From positions 1-64,000 of the forward strand of contig LGRD01000038.1 in assembly GCA_001263235.1 (NCBI GenBank): 64,000 bases of DNA, read 5' to 3'. The DNA comes from Methylibium sp. NZG. GTDB lineage: Bacteria > Pseudomonadota > Gammaproteobacteria > Burkholderiales > Burkholderiaceae_C. Made by a program: the position numbers and the translations under genes. This document shows, one piece after another, positions 11,658-20,051 of the stretch. Under the pieces are notes generated by a model. It was not told the DNA's origin. It was given only the letters and a program-made list of their open reading frames with translations, and did no database searches. Every line of letters starts with the position of its first letter. The first letter of the stretch is position 1.

Positions 11658-13262
11658 TCAGCCGCGCGACACGTTCCAGAACGGGACGATGTCGGGCAGC
11701 CCGATCACGCCCTTGATGTCGCTGCGCATCGCCGCGCTGTCGAACCACTGGCCGAGGTAGACGTGCGGTACGAAGTTCCAGGCGTTGTCCTGCAGGTCGC
11801 GGGCGATCTTCTTGCGCGCGTCGAGGCTGGGTGCGGAAACCCAGGCATCACGCAACTGCTCGTGCTTGGCGTCTTCTGGCCAGCCGAACCAGCCCTTGTC
11901 ACCGGTGGCGGCATGGCCGGCCAGCGTGATCGGGTTGTTGAAGGCGCTGCCCGAAGCCCAGGTGAGGAAGATGCTCCAGCCGCCGTCGGCCACCCCGCCC
12001 TTGTTGGCGCGGCGGGCGACGATGCCAGCCCAGTCCAGCGGCACCAACTGGGCATTCACGCCAGCCTGGCGCAGCCACTGCGCGATCAGCAGCGAGGCGT
12101 TGCTGAGCACCGGCGAGGTGGTCTGCTGCATGATGACCACCGGCTGCCCGGCGTAGCCCGCTTCCTTGAACAAGGCCGTGGCGCGGGCGATGTTCTGGCC
12201 GCCCTTGAACCACGCCGTGTTGGCGTCGTTTTCCATTGTCGTGCCGCAGCCAAAGAGGCTGGCGCAGCCGCGGAAGGCCTTCGGGTCGCCGAAGGTCGCC
12301 TGCATCACGGCGGCCTGGTCAATCAAGTGCAGCATCGCCTGCCGTGCCTTGACGTTGTTGAACGGCGCTTGCAGGCAGTTCATGCGCAGCCAGCCGATCT
12401 GCCCGGTGCGGTTGAGCACCTCGGTGCGCACGCGCGGGTTGCCCGTGAGCTGGCCGCGCAGCTCGGGCGATGCTTTTTCGATGAAGTCGATCTCGCCGGC
12501 CAGCAGCGCCGAAATGGCGGTCTGCTCGTCGGGCATGTTTTGGAACACGATGCGCGCGAAGTTGGCCTTCTTGCCGCCCGCGAAGCCCGAAGCCGCCTCG
12601 CTGCGCGGCGCGTAGCCGGCGTTGCGGTCGTACACGTACTGCGAGCCGGTGCGCGTCTCGGTGCGGTTGAAGGTGTAGGGGCCGGAGCCGATCGCCTCGG
12701 TGATCGGCCGTGTCGGGTCGGACAGCGCGTCCTTCTCGCGCATCACGTAGCAGATGCTCGGCGACGACTTGCCCAGCCAGTCCAGCAGCGCCGGGTAGGG
12801 CTTGGCGAGCTTCATGGCAAAGGCGTTGTCGCCCTTGGCGGTGACCTCGGCGACGTTCTTGAACAGGTGCTGGCCGGCGCCGTCGCGCGCGCCCCAACGC
12901 TTGACGGAAGCCACCACGTCCTTCGCGGTGACGGCGCTGCCGTCGTGGAACTTCTGGCCCGGGCGCAGCGTGAAGTCGTGACTCAGGCCGTCTGCTGAGG
13001 CTTTGTGCTCGGCCACCATCTGTGGCTGGGCGACGCCGGCCTCGTCGTGCGCGAACAGCGTGTCGTGGATCAGCGCGCCGTGCATCTGGGTGATGCTGGC
13101 GGTGGTCGCGATCGGGTCCAGCGAGGCCAGGTCGGCGTGCATCACGCAACGCAGCACGCTGGCGCGTGACGGAGCACTCTGCGCAGTCGCAAAGGGGGGC
13201 ATGGCGGCAACCAGCCCTGTGCCTGCGGCACCTTTGAGCAGGGTACGACGGGTTGTGGTCAT
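11658..13262 (-). CDS. ABC transporter solute-binding protein, family 5 (peptide/opine type)
   Basis: A 534-residue periplasmic binding protein of the SBP_bac_5 family and the first gene of the operon. The N-terminus MTTTRRTLLKGAAGTGL has the twin-arginine motif RRTLLK with a following hydrophobic stretch and an AQS cleavage region, so Tat export is likely. Family marks include RCVMHADLASLDPIATTA, FTLRPGQKFHDGSAVTAKDV and the GSGPYTF segment. It captures the substrate for the permease/ATPase genes that follow. The substrate cannot be read from sequence; relatives bind di- and oligopeptides, opines or nickel. Confidence 0.9.
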   Translation of the reverse strand: MTTTRRTLLKGAAGTGLVAAMPPFATAQSAPSRASVLRCVMHADLASLDPIATTASITQMHGALIHDTLFAHDEAGVAQPQMVAEHKASADGLSHDFTLRPGQKFHDGSAVTAKDVVASVKRWGARDGAGQHLFKNVAEVTAKGDNAFAMKLAKPYPALLDWLGKSSPSICYVMREKDALSDPTRPITEAIGSGPYTFNRTETRTGSQYVYDRNAGYAPRSEAASGFAGGKKANFARIVFQNMPDEQTAISALLAGEIDFIEKASPELRGQLTGNPRVRTEVLNRTGQIGWLRMNCLQAPFNNVKARQAMLHLIDQAAVMQATFGDPKAFRGCASLFGCGTTMENDANTAWFKGGQNIARATALFKEAGYAGQPVVIMQQTTSPVLSNASLLIAQWLRQAGVNAQLVPLDWAGIVARRANKGGVADGGWSIFLTWASGSAFNNPITLAGHAATGDKGWFGWPEDAKHEQLRDAWVSAPSLDARKKIARDLQDNAWNFVPHVYLGQWFDSAAMRSDIKGVIGLPDIVPFWNVSRG

Positions 13263-13520
13263 GGAATCCTCTCAGACTGGAACAAGGGAGTTGAAGGGGG
13301 TTTCAGCCGGCGAGGCCATCGCACGCCGGCCTGCATAGAGTCCCAGACCGATGGGCTCATGGATTGCAGGAATCGGCCATCTTCTTTCCAATTGGCGCGC
13401 TGCATGTTGAGTGGTATGGCTCCGCCAGGCCGCGTGTTGAGGGTTCGCTCGGCGGCGTCCAGTGCCGGTGGTGCTCGGCACGCAGGATCGTGGCCTTCTC
13501 CCAGAAGCTCCCAGAAGGCT
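13263..13520. other. Operon leader and island right end, non-coding
   Basis: This stretch should contain the promoter of the minus-strand transport operon and any regulator site, but no clear sigma-70 pair or palindrome was recognised. At 13493-13520 the inverted repeat GCCTTCT/AGAAGGC lies directly against the second tRNA fragment. Confidence 0.45.
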
Positions 13521-13558
13521 TCCGTAGGTCGAGTGTTCGAGTCACTCAGGGCCCACCA
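13521..13558 (+). repeat. 3' end of tRNA-Lys(CUU), att-like copy 2
   Basis: This is a perfect 38-bp direct repeat of 1800-1837 in the same orientation. It contains the 3' anticodon-stem strand TCCG, the variable loop, the complete T-arm (GAGTG/CACTC) and the acceptor 3' strand ending in CCA. Sequence upstream of 13521 is unrelated to tRNA. Unlike copy 1, it is followed immediately by a terminator hairpin, suggesting that this is the original chromosomal 3' flank of the tRNA gene (attR). Confidence 0.85.
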
Positions 13559-13560
13559 GA

Positions 13561-13616
13561 ACGAATCAGGGTCAGCGGCTTTCCCGGCGCTGGCCCTGTT
13601 CGTTTGTGTTTTCTCT
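13561..13616 (+). terminator. Rho-independent terminator after tRNA-Lys 3' end
   Basis: The arms at 13561-13577 (ACGAATCAGGGTCAGCG) and 13588-13603 (CGCTGGCCCTGTTCGT) pair almost completely, with one G-T pair and one bulge. A T-rich tail (TTTGTGTTTTCT) follows. It lies two bases past the CCA, where the terminator of a functional tRNA gene would be. Confidence 0.75.
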
Positions 13617-13729
13617 GGCTGTCCTGCTGGGCTTTGCTGCTTGCCAGTCACGCAGGCACGTCACGGCAATCAGGGCGTGCGCTGTCGTCGTCTCGCTCGA
13701 CCAACGGGTCGAGCACGCCCCGACGGCCG

Positions 13730-14539
13730 TCAGGCGCCGAACCCGAGGCCGGCCAGTTCGCGCAGTACGTTGCGCACACGCATCGCGCCCGAACCCGACG
13801 GCAGCCATGACAGTGCGGAGGTCTGACCCTCCGAGGCCAGGCCCATCGGCGCAGCCTCGATGCGCACTTCGCCCCCGGCGGCACGTTCGAAGGCGCGCAC
13901 GCTGCGTTTCATGTGCCAGCCGTGCGTCACCAACAGCACGTGCTTGACGCCGTCCTGCCTGAGCAGCGCCACGCTGTTGGCGCCGTTCTCGCGCGTGTCG
14001 CGCGAGGCGTCTTCGACCCAGCGCAGCGGCCGGCCGAAGTCTTGGGCGGCGACGCGGGCCGCCACCTGCGCCTCGGCGACCGAGTCCTTCAGGCCCCAGC
14101 CGACACCACCGCTGAAGGCCACCGGCAACCCCGTTTCGCGGCCCAGCCACAGGCCGTAGCGAAGCCGTTCGAGCGATGGGTGGAGCAGGTTGCTCAGCGC
14201 GTACTCAGGGGCGTAGGGTTCGACACCGCCTCCCAGCACCACGATGGCCACCGGCTGGCGCGTCTGCGCCAGCGCCTTCAACTCGGCAATGCGCTGCGGG
14301 CCGATGGCCGGCGGCGGTTGCAGCAGCATGCGTGACAGCCACTGACCCGTGCCGCTGCACGCACTCAGCCAGAGCAGGGTCACGCTCAGAAGGATCACCA
14401 GCCAGCCGAGCCCGCGGCTGGGCAGCAACAGGCGCGCGCCCACGAGCACCATCAACAGCAAGGGCACCGGCGGCAGCAGCAGCGCGGTCAGGATCGGCTT
14501 CCACGATTCGATGTCGAGCAGGACGAACAGGCTGTTCAC
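13730..14539 (-). CDS. YdcF/ElyC-family membrane protein (DUF218)
   Basis: A 269-residue protein. Two hydrophobic segments at the N-terminus (about residues 15-35 and 45-65) anchor a DUF218 domain. The core contains VAIVVLGGGVEPYAPEY, LPVAFSGGVGWGLKDS, the acidic VEDASRDTRENGANSVALL and LLVTHGWHMKRSVRAFERA, all standard for the family. E. coli members include ElyC and SanA, linked to envelope and peptidoglycan integrity; the enzymatic activity is not well defined. It is the first gene outside the att-like repeat on the right. Confidence 0.85.
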   Translation of the reverse strand: MNSLFVLLDIESWKPILTALLLPPVPLLLMVLVGARLLLPSRGLGWLVILLSVTLLWLSACSGTGQWLSRMLLQPPPAIGPQRIAELKALAQTRQPVAIVVLGGGVEPYAPEYALSNLLHPSLERLRYGLWLGRETGLPVAFSGGVGWGLKDSVAEAQVAARVAAQDFGRPLRWVEDASRDTRENGANSVALLRQDGVKHVLLVTHGWHMKRSVRAFERAAGGEVRIEAAPMGLASEGQTSALSWLPSGSGAMRVRNVLRELAGLGFGA

Positions 14540-14845
14540 GGTCAGGGAGTGGGCTGCGCGCCGCGGCGTTGATGTCGCGGCGATTGTGCAGGACGCACCC
14601 TGCAGCGCCGCTCTTCATGTCTGCAGGCCGGCACGCGAGGCATGATTCTTTGCACACATGGGTGTCCTGCCCCGCCGGTTGATCGTGGACAACCCGCAGC
14701 CCGCTCGGTCCGGTGTGGCGCAGGGTACCCGTGCTTACCCGGTAGGTATCCAACTATCACCCGAAGGCCGCCGGTCGATGTAATACTGAATTCAGTGTTC
14801 GGGAAGAGACCCGTACCGGACCCGAAACCACTCACGGAGACGAAC
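14540..14845. other. Divergent intergenic region with palindromic site
   Basis: The gap separates the YdcF gene (minus) from the ribbon-helix-helix gene (plus) and must hold both promoters. The most regular element is ACTGAATTCAGT at 14785-14796, given separately. No small open frame with protein-like composition was seen. Confidence 0.5.
14785..14796. promoter_or_regulatory. Palindromic operator candidate upstream of RHH gene
   Basis: A perfect 12-bp palindrome, ACTGAATTCAGT, extends imperfectly to AAT..GTT on the flanks. It lies 49 bp upstream of the ATG of a ribbon-helix-helix protein in an AT-richer patch. Such proteins commonly bind their own promoters as dimers, so autoregulation is plausible. 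Confidence 0.45.
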
Positions 14846-15232
14846 ATGTGCGAGTACTTCGTCAAGGCCGACCCGATCGCCTACGAGCAACGCTCGCGCA
14901 CCGTGCGCATTCATGGTGTGCTGACCAGCATCCGGCTGGAGAACATGGTCTGGGACACCTTGGCCGAAATGGCTGAAGAAGAAGGGCGCACCACCAACGC
15001 GCTGATCTCGACCTTCCACGACGAGATCCTGGCGCACCGCGGCGAGGTGCCCAACTTCGCGTCGTTTCTGCGCGTGTCGTCGATGCGTTACCTGCGCCGC
15101 AAGCTGACCGAGGCCAAGCGCCATGTGGGTGGGCCGGAGCGCTTGCGCCCCAATGCCTTGGCCAGCAGTGGCACCACGCGAGCTGCGGCGCACAAGGTCG
15201 TGGCGTTGGGCACCCCGCCCGCCCGCGGTTGA
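14846..15232 (+). CDS. Ribbon-helix-helix domain protein
   Basis: A 128-residue protein. RSRTVRIHGVLTSIRLENMV fits the beta-strand of an RHH domain, and WDTLAEMAEEEGRTTNALIS the two helices (about residues 18-60). This resembles the RHH_4 family found as small DNA-binding or aryl-sulfate-associated regulators. The C-terminal half is basic and of unknown role. A ribosome-binding site (GGAGA) stands seven bases before the ATG at 14846. The target is unknown; the palindrome at 14785-14796 is a candidate. The start sequence MCEYFVKADP is conserved-looking rather than random, supporting this start. Confidence 0.8.
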   Translation: MCEYFVKADPIAYEQRSRTVRIHGVLTSIRLENMVWDTLAEMAEEEGRTTNALISTFHDEILAHRGEVPNFASFLRVSSMRYLRRKLTEAKRHVGGPERLRPNALASSGTTRAAAHKVVALGTPPARG

Positions 15233-15258
15233 TGCGGGCCGCCGCACTTTTGTTTTCC
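15221..15258 (+). terminator. Weak terminator after RHH gene
   Basis: GCCCGC (15221-15226) and GCGGGC (15234-15239) form a short stem across the stop codon, followed by CTTTTGTTTT at about 15247-15256. The gap between stem and T-run is longer than ideal. Confidence 0.4.
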
Positions 15259-15313
15259 CCCGGCGTGGCTTCGGCCTCGCTTTCATCAGCGAAAACCATG
15301 GAGACGATCGATC

Positions 15314-16582
15314 GTGAAGCAACTCTCAAAGCTCGTATTGACAGCCACCGCAGCCGCGGCCCTGTGCGTGGGCGTGGCCCAGGCGCAGAACATCGAAAAA
15401 CTCAAGCAGATGAAGGTCGCCACCACCGACCTCAACATCCCGGTGGTGCCGCAAGCGGGCAAGAACGCTGACGCGATCCGCGCCAACCTGGCGCGCGTCA
15501 AGCTGCCGGCCGGCTTCAAGATCGACCTGTTCGCCGTGGTGCCCGATGCGCGCCACATGGCGGTGGCGCCGTCCACCAACATGCTGTTCGTGGGCACGCG
15601 CAAGACCACCGTCTGGGCCGTGACCGACCGCAACAGCGACGGCGTGGCCGACGAGGTCAAGACCTTCGCTCCGTCGCTCAAGTTCACCAACCCGAACGGC
15701 GTTTGCTGGACGAAGGACGGCTTCCTGATCGTGGCCGAACACAACCGCATCCTCAACTTCCCTGCCGCCGAGTTCTTCTACGAAGGCCCGGACGTCGCGG
15801 TGATCGAGGTGGTGCCGCAGGGCAAGCTGATCCCGGTCGAGGAAGAGTCGTACAACCACGGCGCGCGCGTGTGCAAGGTCGGCCCGGACGGCATGCTGTA
15901 CGTGTCGCTCGGCCAGCCCTTCAACGTGCAGCCGCGCGACAAGATCAAGCTGTACAACGACGTCGGCATCGGCGGCATGGTGCGCATGAACGCCTTCGAC
16001 GGCAGCAAGCGCGAGGTCTACGCCACCGGCATCCGCAACTCGGTGGGCCACGACTTCAACCCGAAGGACGGCACGCTCTGGTTCACCGACAACCAGACCG
16101 ACGGCATGGGCGACGACATTCCCACTGGCGAGATCAACCGCATCACCAAGGCGGGGCAGTTCTTCGGCTACCCGTGGAAGCAGGGCCGCACGCGCATGAC
16201 CGACTTCGGCTACGACAAGGACCCGCTGCCGGCCAACATCACCGACCCGCAGGTCTACACCGTGGCGCACGCGGCTGACCTGGGCATGGCGTTCTACACC
16301 GGCAAGCAGTTTCCGGCCAAGTACCAGGGCGGCTTCTTCTCGGCGCAGCACGGTTCGTGGAACCGCACCAAGCCGGTCGGCGCGCAGGTGCTGTTCACGT
16401 CGCTCAAGGCCGACGGCACGGCCGACAAGACCGAGCCGTTCGCCGAAGGCTGGCTCGACGAGACCGGCCTGTACCGTGGCCGGCCGGTGGACGTGGCGGT
16501 GATGAAGGACGGCTCGCTGCTGATCAGCGACGACTTCGCCGGTGCGATCTACCGCGTGACCTACAGCGGCGACGCGAAGTAA
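15314..16582 (+). CDS. Periplasmic PQQ-dependent sugar dehydrogenase-like protein (GSDH/sorbosone dehydrogenase family)
   Basis: A 422-residue protein starting at GTG (15314) with a clear signal peptide ending AAALCVGVAQAQN. The rest is a beta-propeller of the glucose/sorbosone dehydrogenase family: RVKLPAGFKIDLFAVVPDAR, TNPNGVCWTKDGFLIVAEHN, SYNHGARVCKVGPDGMLYVS, YATGIRNSVGHDFNPKDGTL and FSAQHGSWNRT. Relatives oxidise aldoses or sorbosone in the periplasm with PQQ and pass electrons to cytochromes. A cytochrome c gene follows directly, which fits. No pqq biosynthesis gene is in the window, and the physiological substrate is unknown. Confidence 0.85.
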   Translation: MKQLSKLVLTATAAAALCVGVAQAQNIEKLKQMKVATTDLNIPVVPQAGKNADAIRANLARVKLPAGFKIDLFAVVPDARHMAVAPSTNMLFVGTRKTTVWAVTDRNSDGVADEVKTFAPSLKFTNPNGVCWTKDGFLIVAEHNRILNFPAAEFFYEGPDVAVIEVVPQGKLIPVEEESYNHGARVCKVGPDGMLYVSLGQPFNVQPRDKIKLYNDVGIGGMVRMNAFDGSKREVYATGIRNSVGHDFNPKDGTLWFTDNQTDGMGDDIPTGEINRITKAGQFFGYPWKQGRTRMTDFGYDKDPLPANITDPQVYTVAHAADLGMAFYTGKQFPAKYQGGFFSAQHGSWNRTKPVGAQVLFTSLKADGTADKTEPFAEGWLDETGLYRGRPVDVAVMKDGSLLISDDFAGAIYRVTYSGDAK

Positions 16583-16613
16583 GGTGCAGCTTGCCCGCCG
16601 CAAGGTGGGCTTG

Positions 16614-16647
16614 CGGGCCGGCACTGCGCCGGCCCGTGTTGTTTTTT
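16614..16647 (+). terminator. Rho-independent terminator between sugar dehydrogenase and cytochrome genes
   Basis: A perfect nine-base-pair stem, CGGGCCGGC/GCCGGCCCG, with loop ACTGC, is followed by TGTTGTTTTTT. It is one of the most canonical terminators in the window. Its position inside an otherwise operon-like pair implies partial termination or separate promoters. Confidence 0.8.
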
Positions 16648-16658
16648 GGGTGAGGACG

Positions 16659-16982
16659 ATGAGACGAGAACTTCAGCAAAGTGTCGTGTGCCTGCTGGTC
16701 CTGGCCGCTGCCGGCCCGGTGGCCGCCGACGTGGCGGCTGGCAAAACCAAGGCCCGAGCCTGCGCCGTGTGCCACGGCCCGATGGGCATCAGCAACGCGC
16801 CCGATGCGCCCAGCCTGGCCGGCCAGCCCGAGCGCTACCTGGTAGAGCAGCTCAAGGCCTACCGCAGCGGCAAGCGCCACCATGAGGTGATGTCGGTGAT
16901 CGCCAAGCCGCTGTCGGACGACGACGTGCGCGACTTGTCGGCGTGGTACGCGTCGTTGGTGATCGAAGTCAAGTCGCCTTGA
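16659..16982 (+). CDS. Small periplasmic c-type cytochrome
   Basis: A 107-residue class I cytochrome c. A signal peptide (VVCLLVLAAAGPVAADVAAG) is followed by the haem-binding motif ACAVCHGPMG, then PSLAGQPERYLVEQLKAYRS and a distal methionine in HHEVMSVIAKPLSDDDVRDL. It is a likely electron acceptor for the preceding sugar dehydrogenase, carrying electrons toward a terminal oxidase. The ATG at 16659 follows TGAGGACG, an acceptable ribosome-binding site; 76 bp and a strong terminator separate it from the dehydrogenase. Confidence 0.9.
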   Translation: MRRELQQSVVCLLVLAAAGPVAADVAAGKTKARACAVCHGPMGISNAPDAPSLAGQPERYLVEQLKAYRSGKRHHEVMSVIAKPLSDDDVRDLSAWYASLVIEVKSP

Positions 16983-17098
16983 TGATGGGCGTGCCGAGAC
17001 ACGACTCAAAACAAAGAAAATCATGAGGCGACGGGCGGAAAACCGCTCATAGACTCGTGAGGTCCGCCCAAAAGCGTCTACAAGAGAACACACGAGAC

Positions 17099-19330
17099 AT
17101 GAATCTTCCGATGCGCTTGAGCCCTTCTCAGAACACGTCGCCGACCCTTCAACCTTCTCCCCGTGCCCGCGCTGCGGGTACCCGCCTTCAGGGTGCTGCG
17201 AGTGCCCCTCCTAGTTCCTTGTTGTGCGGCTTGGCCACTTCGATAGCGGTCGCGTTTCCGGCGCTGTCGCAGGCTCAGGCCCCAACCCAAGTTCCCACGC
17301 AACTCGACCCGGTCGTCGTCAGCGCCGAGCGATCGCGCCAGACCACGTTCGATGCGCCCGCCGCCATCTCGGCCGTCACGCGCGAAACCATCGACAACGG
17401 CGGCGTGCAGGCCAACCTGTCGGAGGTGCTGAACCGCGTGCCCGGCATCACGGTGCTGAACCGCCAGAACTATGCGCAGGACCTGCAGTTGTCGATCCGC
17501 GGCTTCGGTGCGCGCTCGACCTTCGGCATCCGCGGTGTGCGGCTCGTCGTCGACGGCATCCCGGCGTCGATGCCGGACGGGCAGGGCCAGGCCTCCAACG
17601 TGTCGCTCGCATCCGCCGGCCGCATCGAGGTGTTGCGCGGCCCGCTGGCGCAGCTTTACGGCAATGCGGCTGGCGGCGTGGTGCAGGTCTTCACCGACAT
17701 GGACGGCACGAAGCCCACCACCACCGTGACTGGCGCAGCCGGCTCGTTCGGCCAGAAGAAGGGCGGCATCAAGTTCACCGGCGGCAACAGCACCGATGCG
17801 GTGAGCCTGGACGCATCGAGCTTTCGCACCGACGGCTACCGCGAACACAGCACGGCGCGGCGCGACCAGATCAACGGCAAGTGGCAGCACGACCCGAGCG
17901 CCGGCACGCGCGTGAGCGTGGTCGTCAACTCGCTGTACCAACCGGTCTCGCTCGACCCGCTGGGCCTGACGCGCGCGCAGTGGCAGGCCAACCCGCAGCA
18001 GGCGGTGGCGTTGGCCAAGACGCAGAACTCGCGCAAGAGCGTGCTGCAAGAGCAGATCGGCGCGGTGCTCGAGCAAAAACTCGGCGACTCGACGGACCTG
18101 ACGGCGCGCCTTTACTTCGGTGATCGTGAGCTCGACAACGCGCTGTCGATCCCACCCGCTGCCCAGACGGCACCCACCTCGAGTGGCGGCATCGTGAGCT
18201 TCTCGCGCAGCTACATGGGCCTGGGGGTGCAGTTGAGCCACCGCATGAAGCTGGGTGACGCGCAGGCGCTGCGCCTGGTCGGCGGCGTCGATATCGACCA
18301 GAGCAACGAAGACCGCCAGGGCTTCCTCAACACCGGCGGCGTGCAAGGCGCACTCAAGCGCGACGAACGCAACAAGGCGAGCAACCGCGATGTGTTCGCG
18401 CAGGCGGGCTACGACTTCCACGCCGACTGGGCCGCGACGGTGGGCGTGCGCGCGAGCGAGGTGCGGTTTCGCAGCGCCGACAACTTCATCGCGCCCGGCA
18501 ACCCCGACGACAGCGGCAGCCTGAGCTTTCGCGCCACCAGCCCGGTGCTGGGCGTGAGCTGGCGCGCCGCGCCGACGCTGAACGTCTACGTCAACGCCGG
18601 CAAGGGGTTCGAGACGCCGACCTTCACCGAGCTGTCGTACCGGCCGGGTGGGCTGACCGGCCTGAACACTGCGTTGAAGGCCTCGACGAGCCGGCACGCC
18701 GAACTCGGTGCCAAGTGGAAGTTGGCAGACGGCCACCGCGTCGACGCGGCGCTGTTCGACATCACCACGCGCGACGAGATCGTGGTGGACACCAATGCTG
18801 GCGGCCGCTCCACGTTCAAAAATGCCGGGCGCACCGAGCGCCGTGGCATTGAGTTGGCCTACGCCGGCCAGCTCACCCAGGAATGGCGAACCACGCTGAG
18901 CCTGACCGCGCTGCGCGCGCGTTTCGCCGACGCCTTCATCAGCGGCAGCGGCGCCGCCGCGGTGCCGGTCGCCGCCGGCAGCCGCCTGGCCGGCACGCCC
19001 GAGCGCAGCGCGTTTGCCGAACTCGCCTGGGCGCCCAAGGGCGCGTGGGGCGGCTTCAACAGCGGCCTGGAGCTGGTGCACACCGGCAAGCTGTTCGTCA
19101 ACGACGTGAATTCCGACGCCGCACCAGCAGCCACCGTGGTCAACCTGCGCGCCGGGTTTGCGCAAGCCACCGGGCCGTGGAAGTTCAGCCAGCTTCTCCG
19201 CATCGACAACGCCGCCGACAAGGGTTACGCCGGCTCGGTGATCGTCAACGACGCGAACCAGCGTTTCTTCGAGCCCGCGCCGTCGCGCAACTGGATGGCG
19301 GTGCTGACAGCGAAGTACGAGTGGCAGTGA
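17099..19330 (+). CDS. TonB-dependent outer-membrane receptor (FecA/siderophore type)
   Basis: A 743-residue receptor with a long N-terminal leader (hydrophobic core near residues 40-60, ALSQAQA cleavage region). The TonB-box region LDPVVVSAERSRQTTFDAPA is followed by the plug domain with LSEVLNRVPGITVLNRQN, LSIRGFGARSTFGIRGVRLV and RIEVLRGPLAQLYGNAAGGV. The C-terminal half is a barrel ending NWMAVLTAKYEWQ. It imports a ligand, probably a ferric siderophore or other chelate, powered by TonB-ExbBD, which are not encoded here. No Fur box was recognised. The ATG at 17099 follows GAGA; a frame-extending ATG upstream adds 14 residues. Confidence 0.9.
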   Translation: MNLPMRLSPSQNTSPTLQPSPRARAAGTRLQGAASAPPSSLLCGLATSIAVAFPALSQAQAPTQVPTQLDPVVVSAERSRQTTFDAPAAISAVTRETIDNGGVQANLSEVLNRVPGITVLNRQNYAQDLQLSIRGFGARSTFGIRGVRLVVDGIPASMPDGQGQASNVSLASAGRIEVLRGPLAQLYGNAAGGVVQVFTDMDGTKPTTTVTGAAGSFGQKKGGIKFTGGNSTDAVSLDASSFRTDGYREHSTARRDQINGKWQHDPSAGTRVSVVVNSLYQPVSLDPLGLTRAQWQANPQQAVALAKTQNSRKSVLQEQIGAVLEQKLGDSTDLTARLYFGDRELDNALSIPPAAQTAPTSSGGIVSFSRSYMGLGVQLSHRMKLGDAQALRLVGGVDIDQSNEDRQGFLNTGGVQGALKRDERNKASNRDVFAQAGYDFHADWAATVGVRASEVRFRSADNFIAPGNPDDSGSLSFRATSPVLGVSWRAAPTLNVYVNAGKGFETPTFTELSYRPGGLTGLNTALKASTSRHAELGAKWKLADGHRVDAALFDITTRDEIVVDTNAGGRSTFKNAGRTERRGIELAYAGQLTQEWRTTLSLTALRARFADAFISGSGAAAVPVAAGSRLAGTPERSAFAELAWAPKGAWGGFNSGLELVHTGKLFVNDVNSDAAPAATVVNLRAGFAQATGPWKFSQLLRIDNAADKGYAGSVIVNDANQRFFEPAPSRNWMAVLTAKYEWQ

Positions 19331-19407
19331 GGGTGCACACGTCTGTGTAAGACCCCGGTGGCGTCGCAGACCGACAATCGGAGCTCAGCCATCCACAAGG
19401 AGTCTTC

Positions 19408-19947
19408 ATGAGTGCAAACCTCGACACCATCACCCTGGGCGGCGGCTGCTTCTGGTGCACCGAGGCGGTGTACGAGCAAGTCAACGGCGTGGTCGCCGTG
19501 GAGTCGGGCTACAGCAACGGGCACGCCCACAAGCCGAGCTACGAGCAGGTGTGCAGTGGCACGACCGGGCACAACGAGGTGGTGCGCGTCAAGTTCGACA
19601 CCGCGCAGATCTCTCTGCGCGAGGTGCTCGAGATCTTCTTCGTCATCCACGACCCGACCACGCTGAATCGGCAGGGCAACGACAGCGGCACGCAGTACCG
19701 CTCGGGCATCTACTTTCACAACGCCGAGCAGGAACGCGTCGCGCGCGAGGTCATTGCTGAGGCGAACGAGCACCACCGCGGTCGAGTGGTGACCGAGCTG
19801 CTGCCCGAAGCCAACTACTCGCGCGCCGAGGACTACCACCAGCACTACTTCGCCAACCACCCGAACCAGGGCTACTGCGCCTTCGTGGTCGGGCCGAAGG
19901 TCGAGAAGTTCAGAAAGACGTTTGCGAGCAAGGCGCTGGCGGCATGA
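19408..19947 (+). CDS. msrA: Peptide-methionine (S)-S-oxide reductase
   Basis: A 179-residue MsrA, the usual size. The catalytic motif GGGCFWCTEAVYEQVNGV is near the N-terminus, with substrate-pocket residues in GTQYRSGIYF and the recycling cysteine in NQGYCAFVVGPKVEKF. It reduces the S-epimer of methionine sulfoxide, free or in proteins, using thioredoxin, and is cytoplasmic. It stands alone between two TonB receptors, 77 bp after the first. AAGGAG precedes the ATG at 19408 at ideal distance. It is not fused to MsrB. Confidence 0.96.
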   Translation: MSANLDTITLGGGCFWCTEAVYEQVNGVVAVESGYSNGHAHKPSYEQVCSGTTGHNEVVRVKFDTAQISLREVLEIFFVIHDPTTLNRQGNDSGTQYRSGIYFHNAEQERVAREVIAEANEHHRGRVVTELLPEANYSRAEDYHQHYFANHPNQGYCAFVVGPKVEKFRKTFASKALAA

Positions 19948-20051
19948 CGGGGGCGGGCATGACGCGACGGGCCTGACGCGCTCGGCGCAGACCGTGCCGC
20001 GGCGTTGTTAGACTCCCGCCTCCTGTGAAACCCGAGCCTGCGCCTTTGTTC

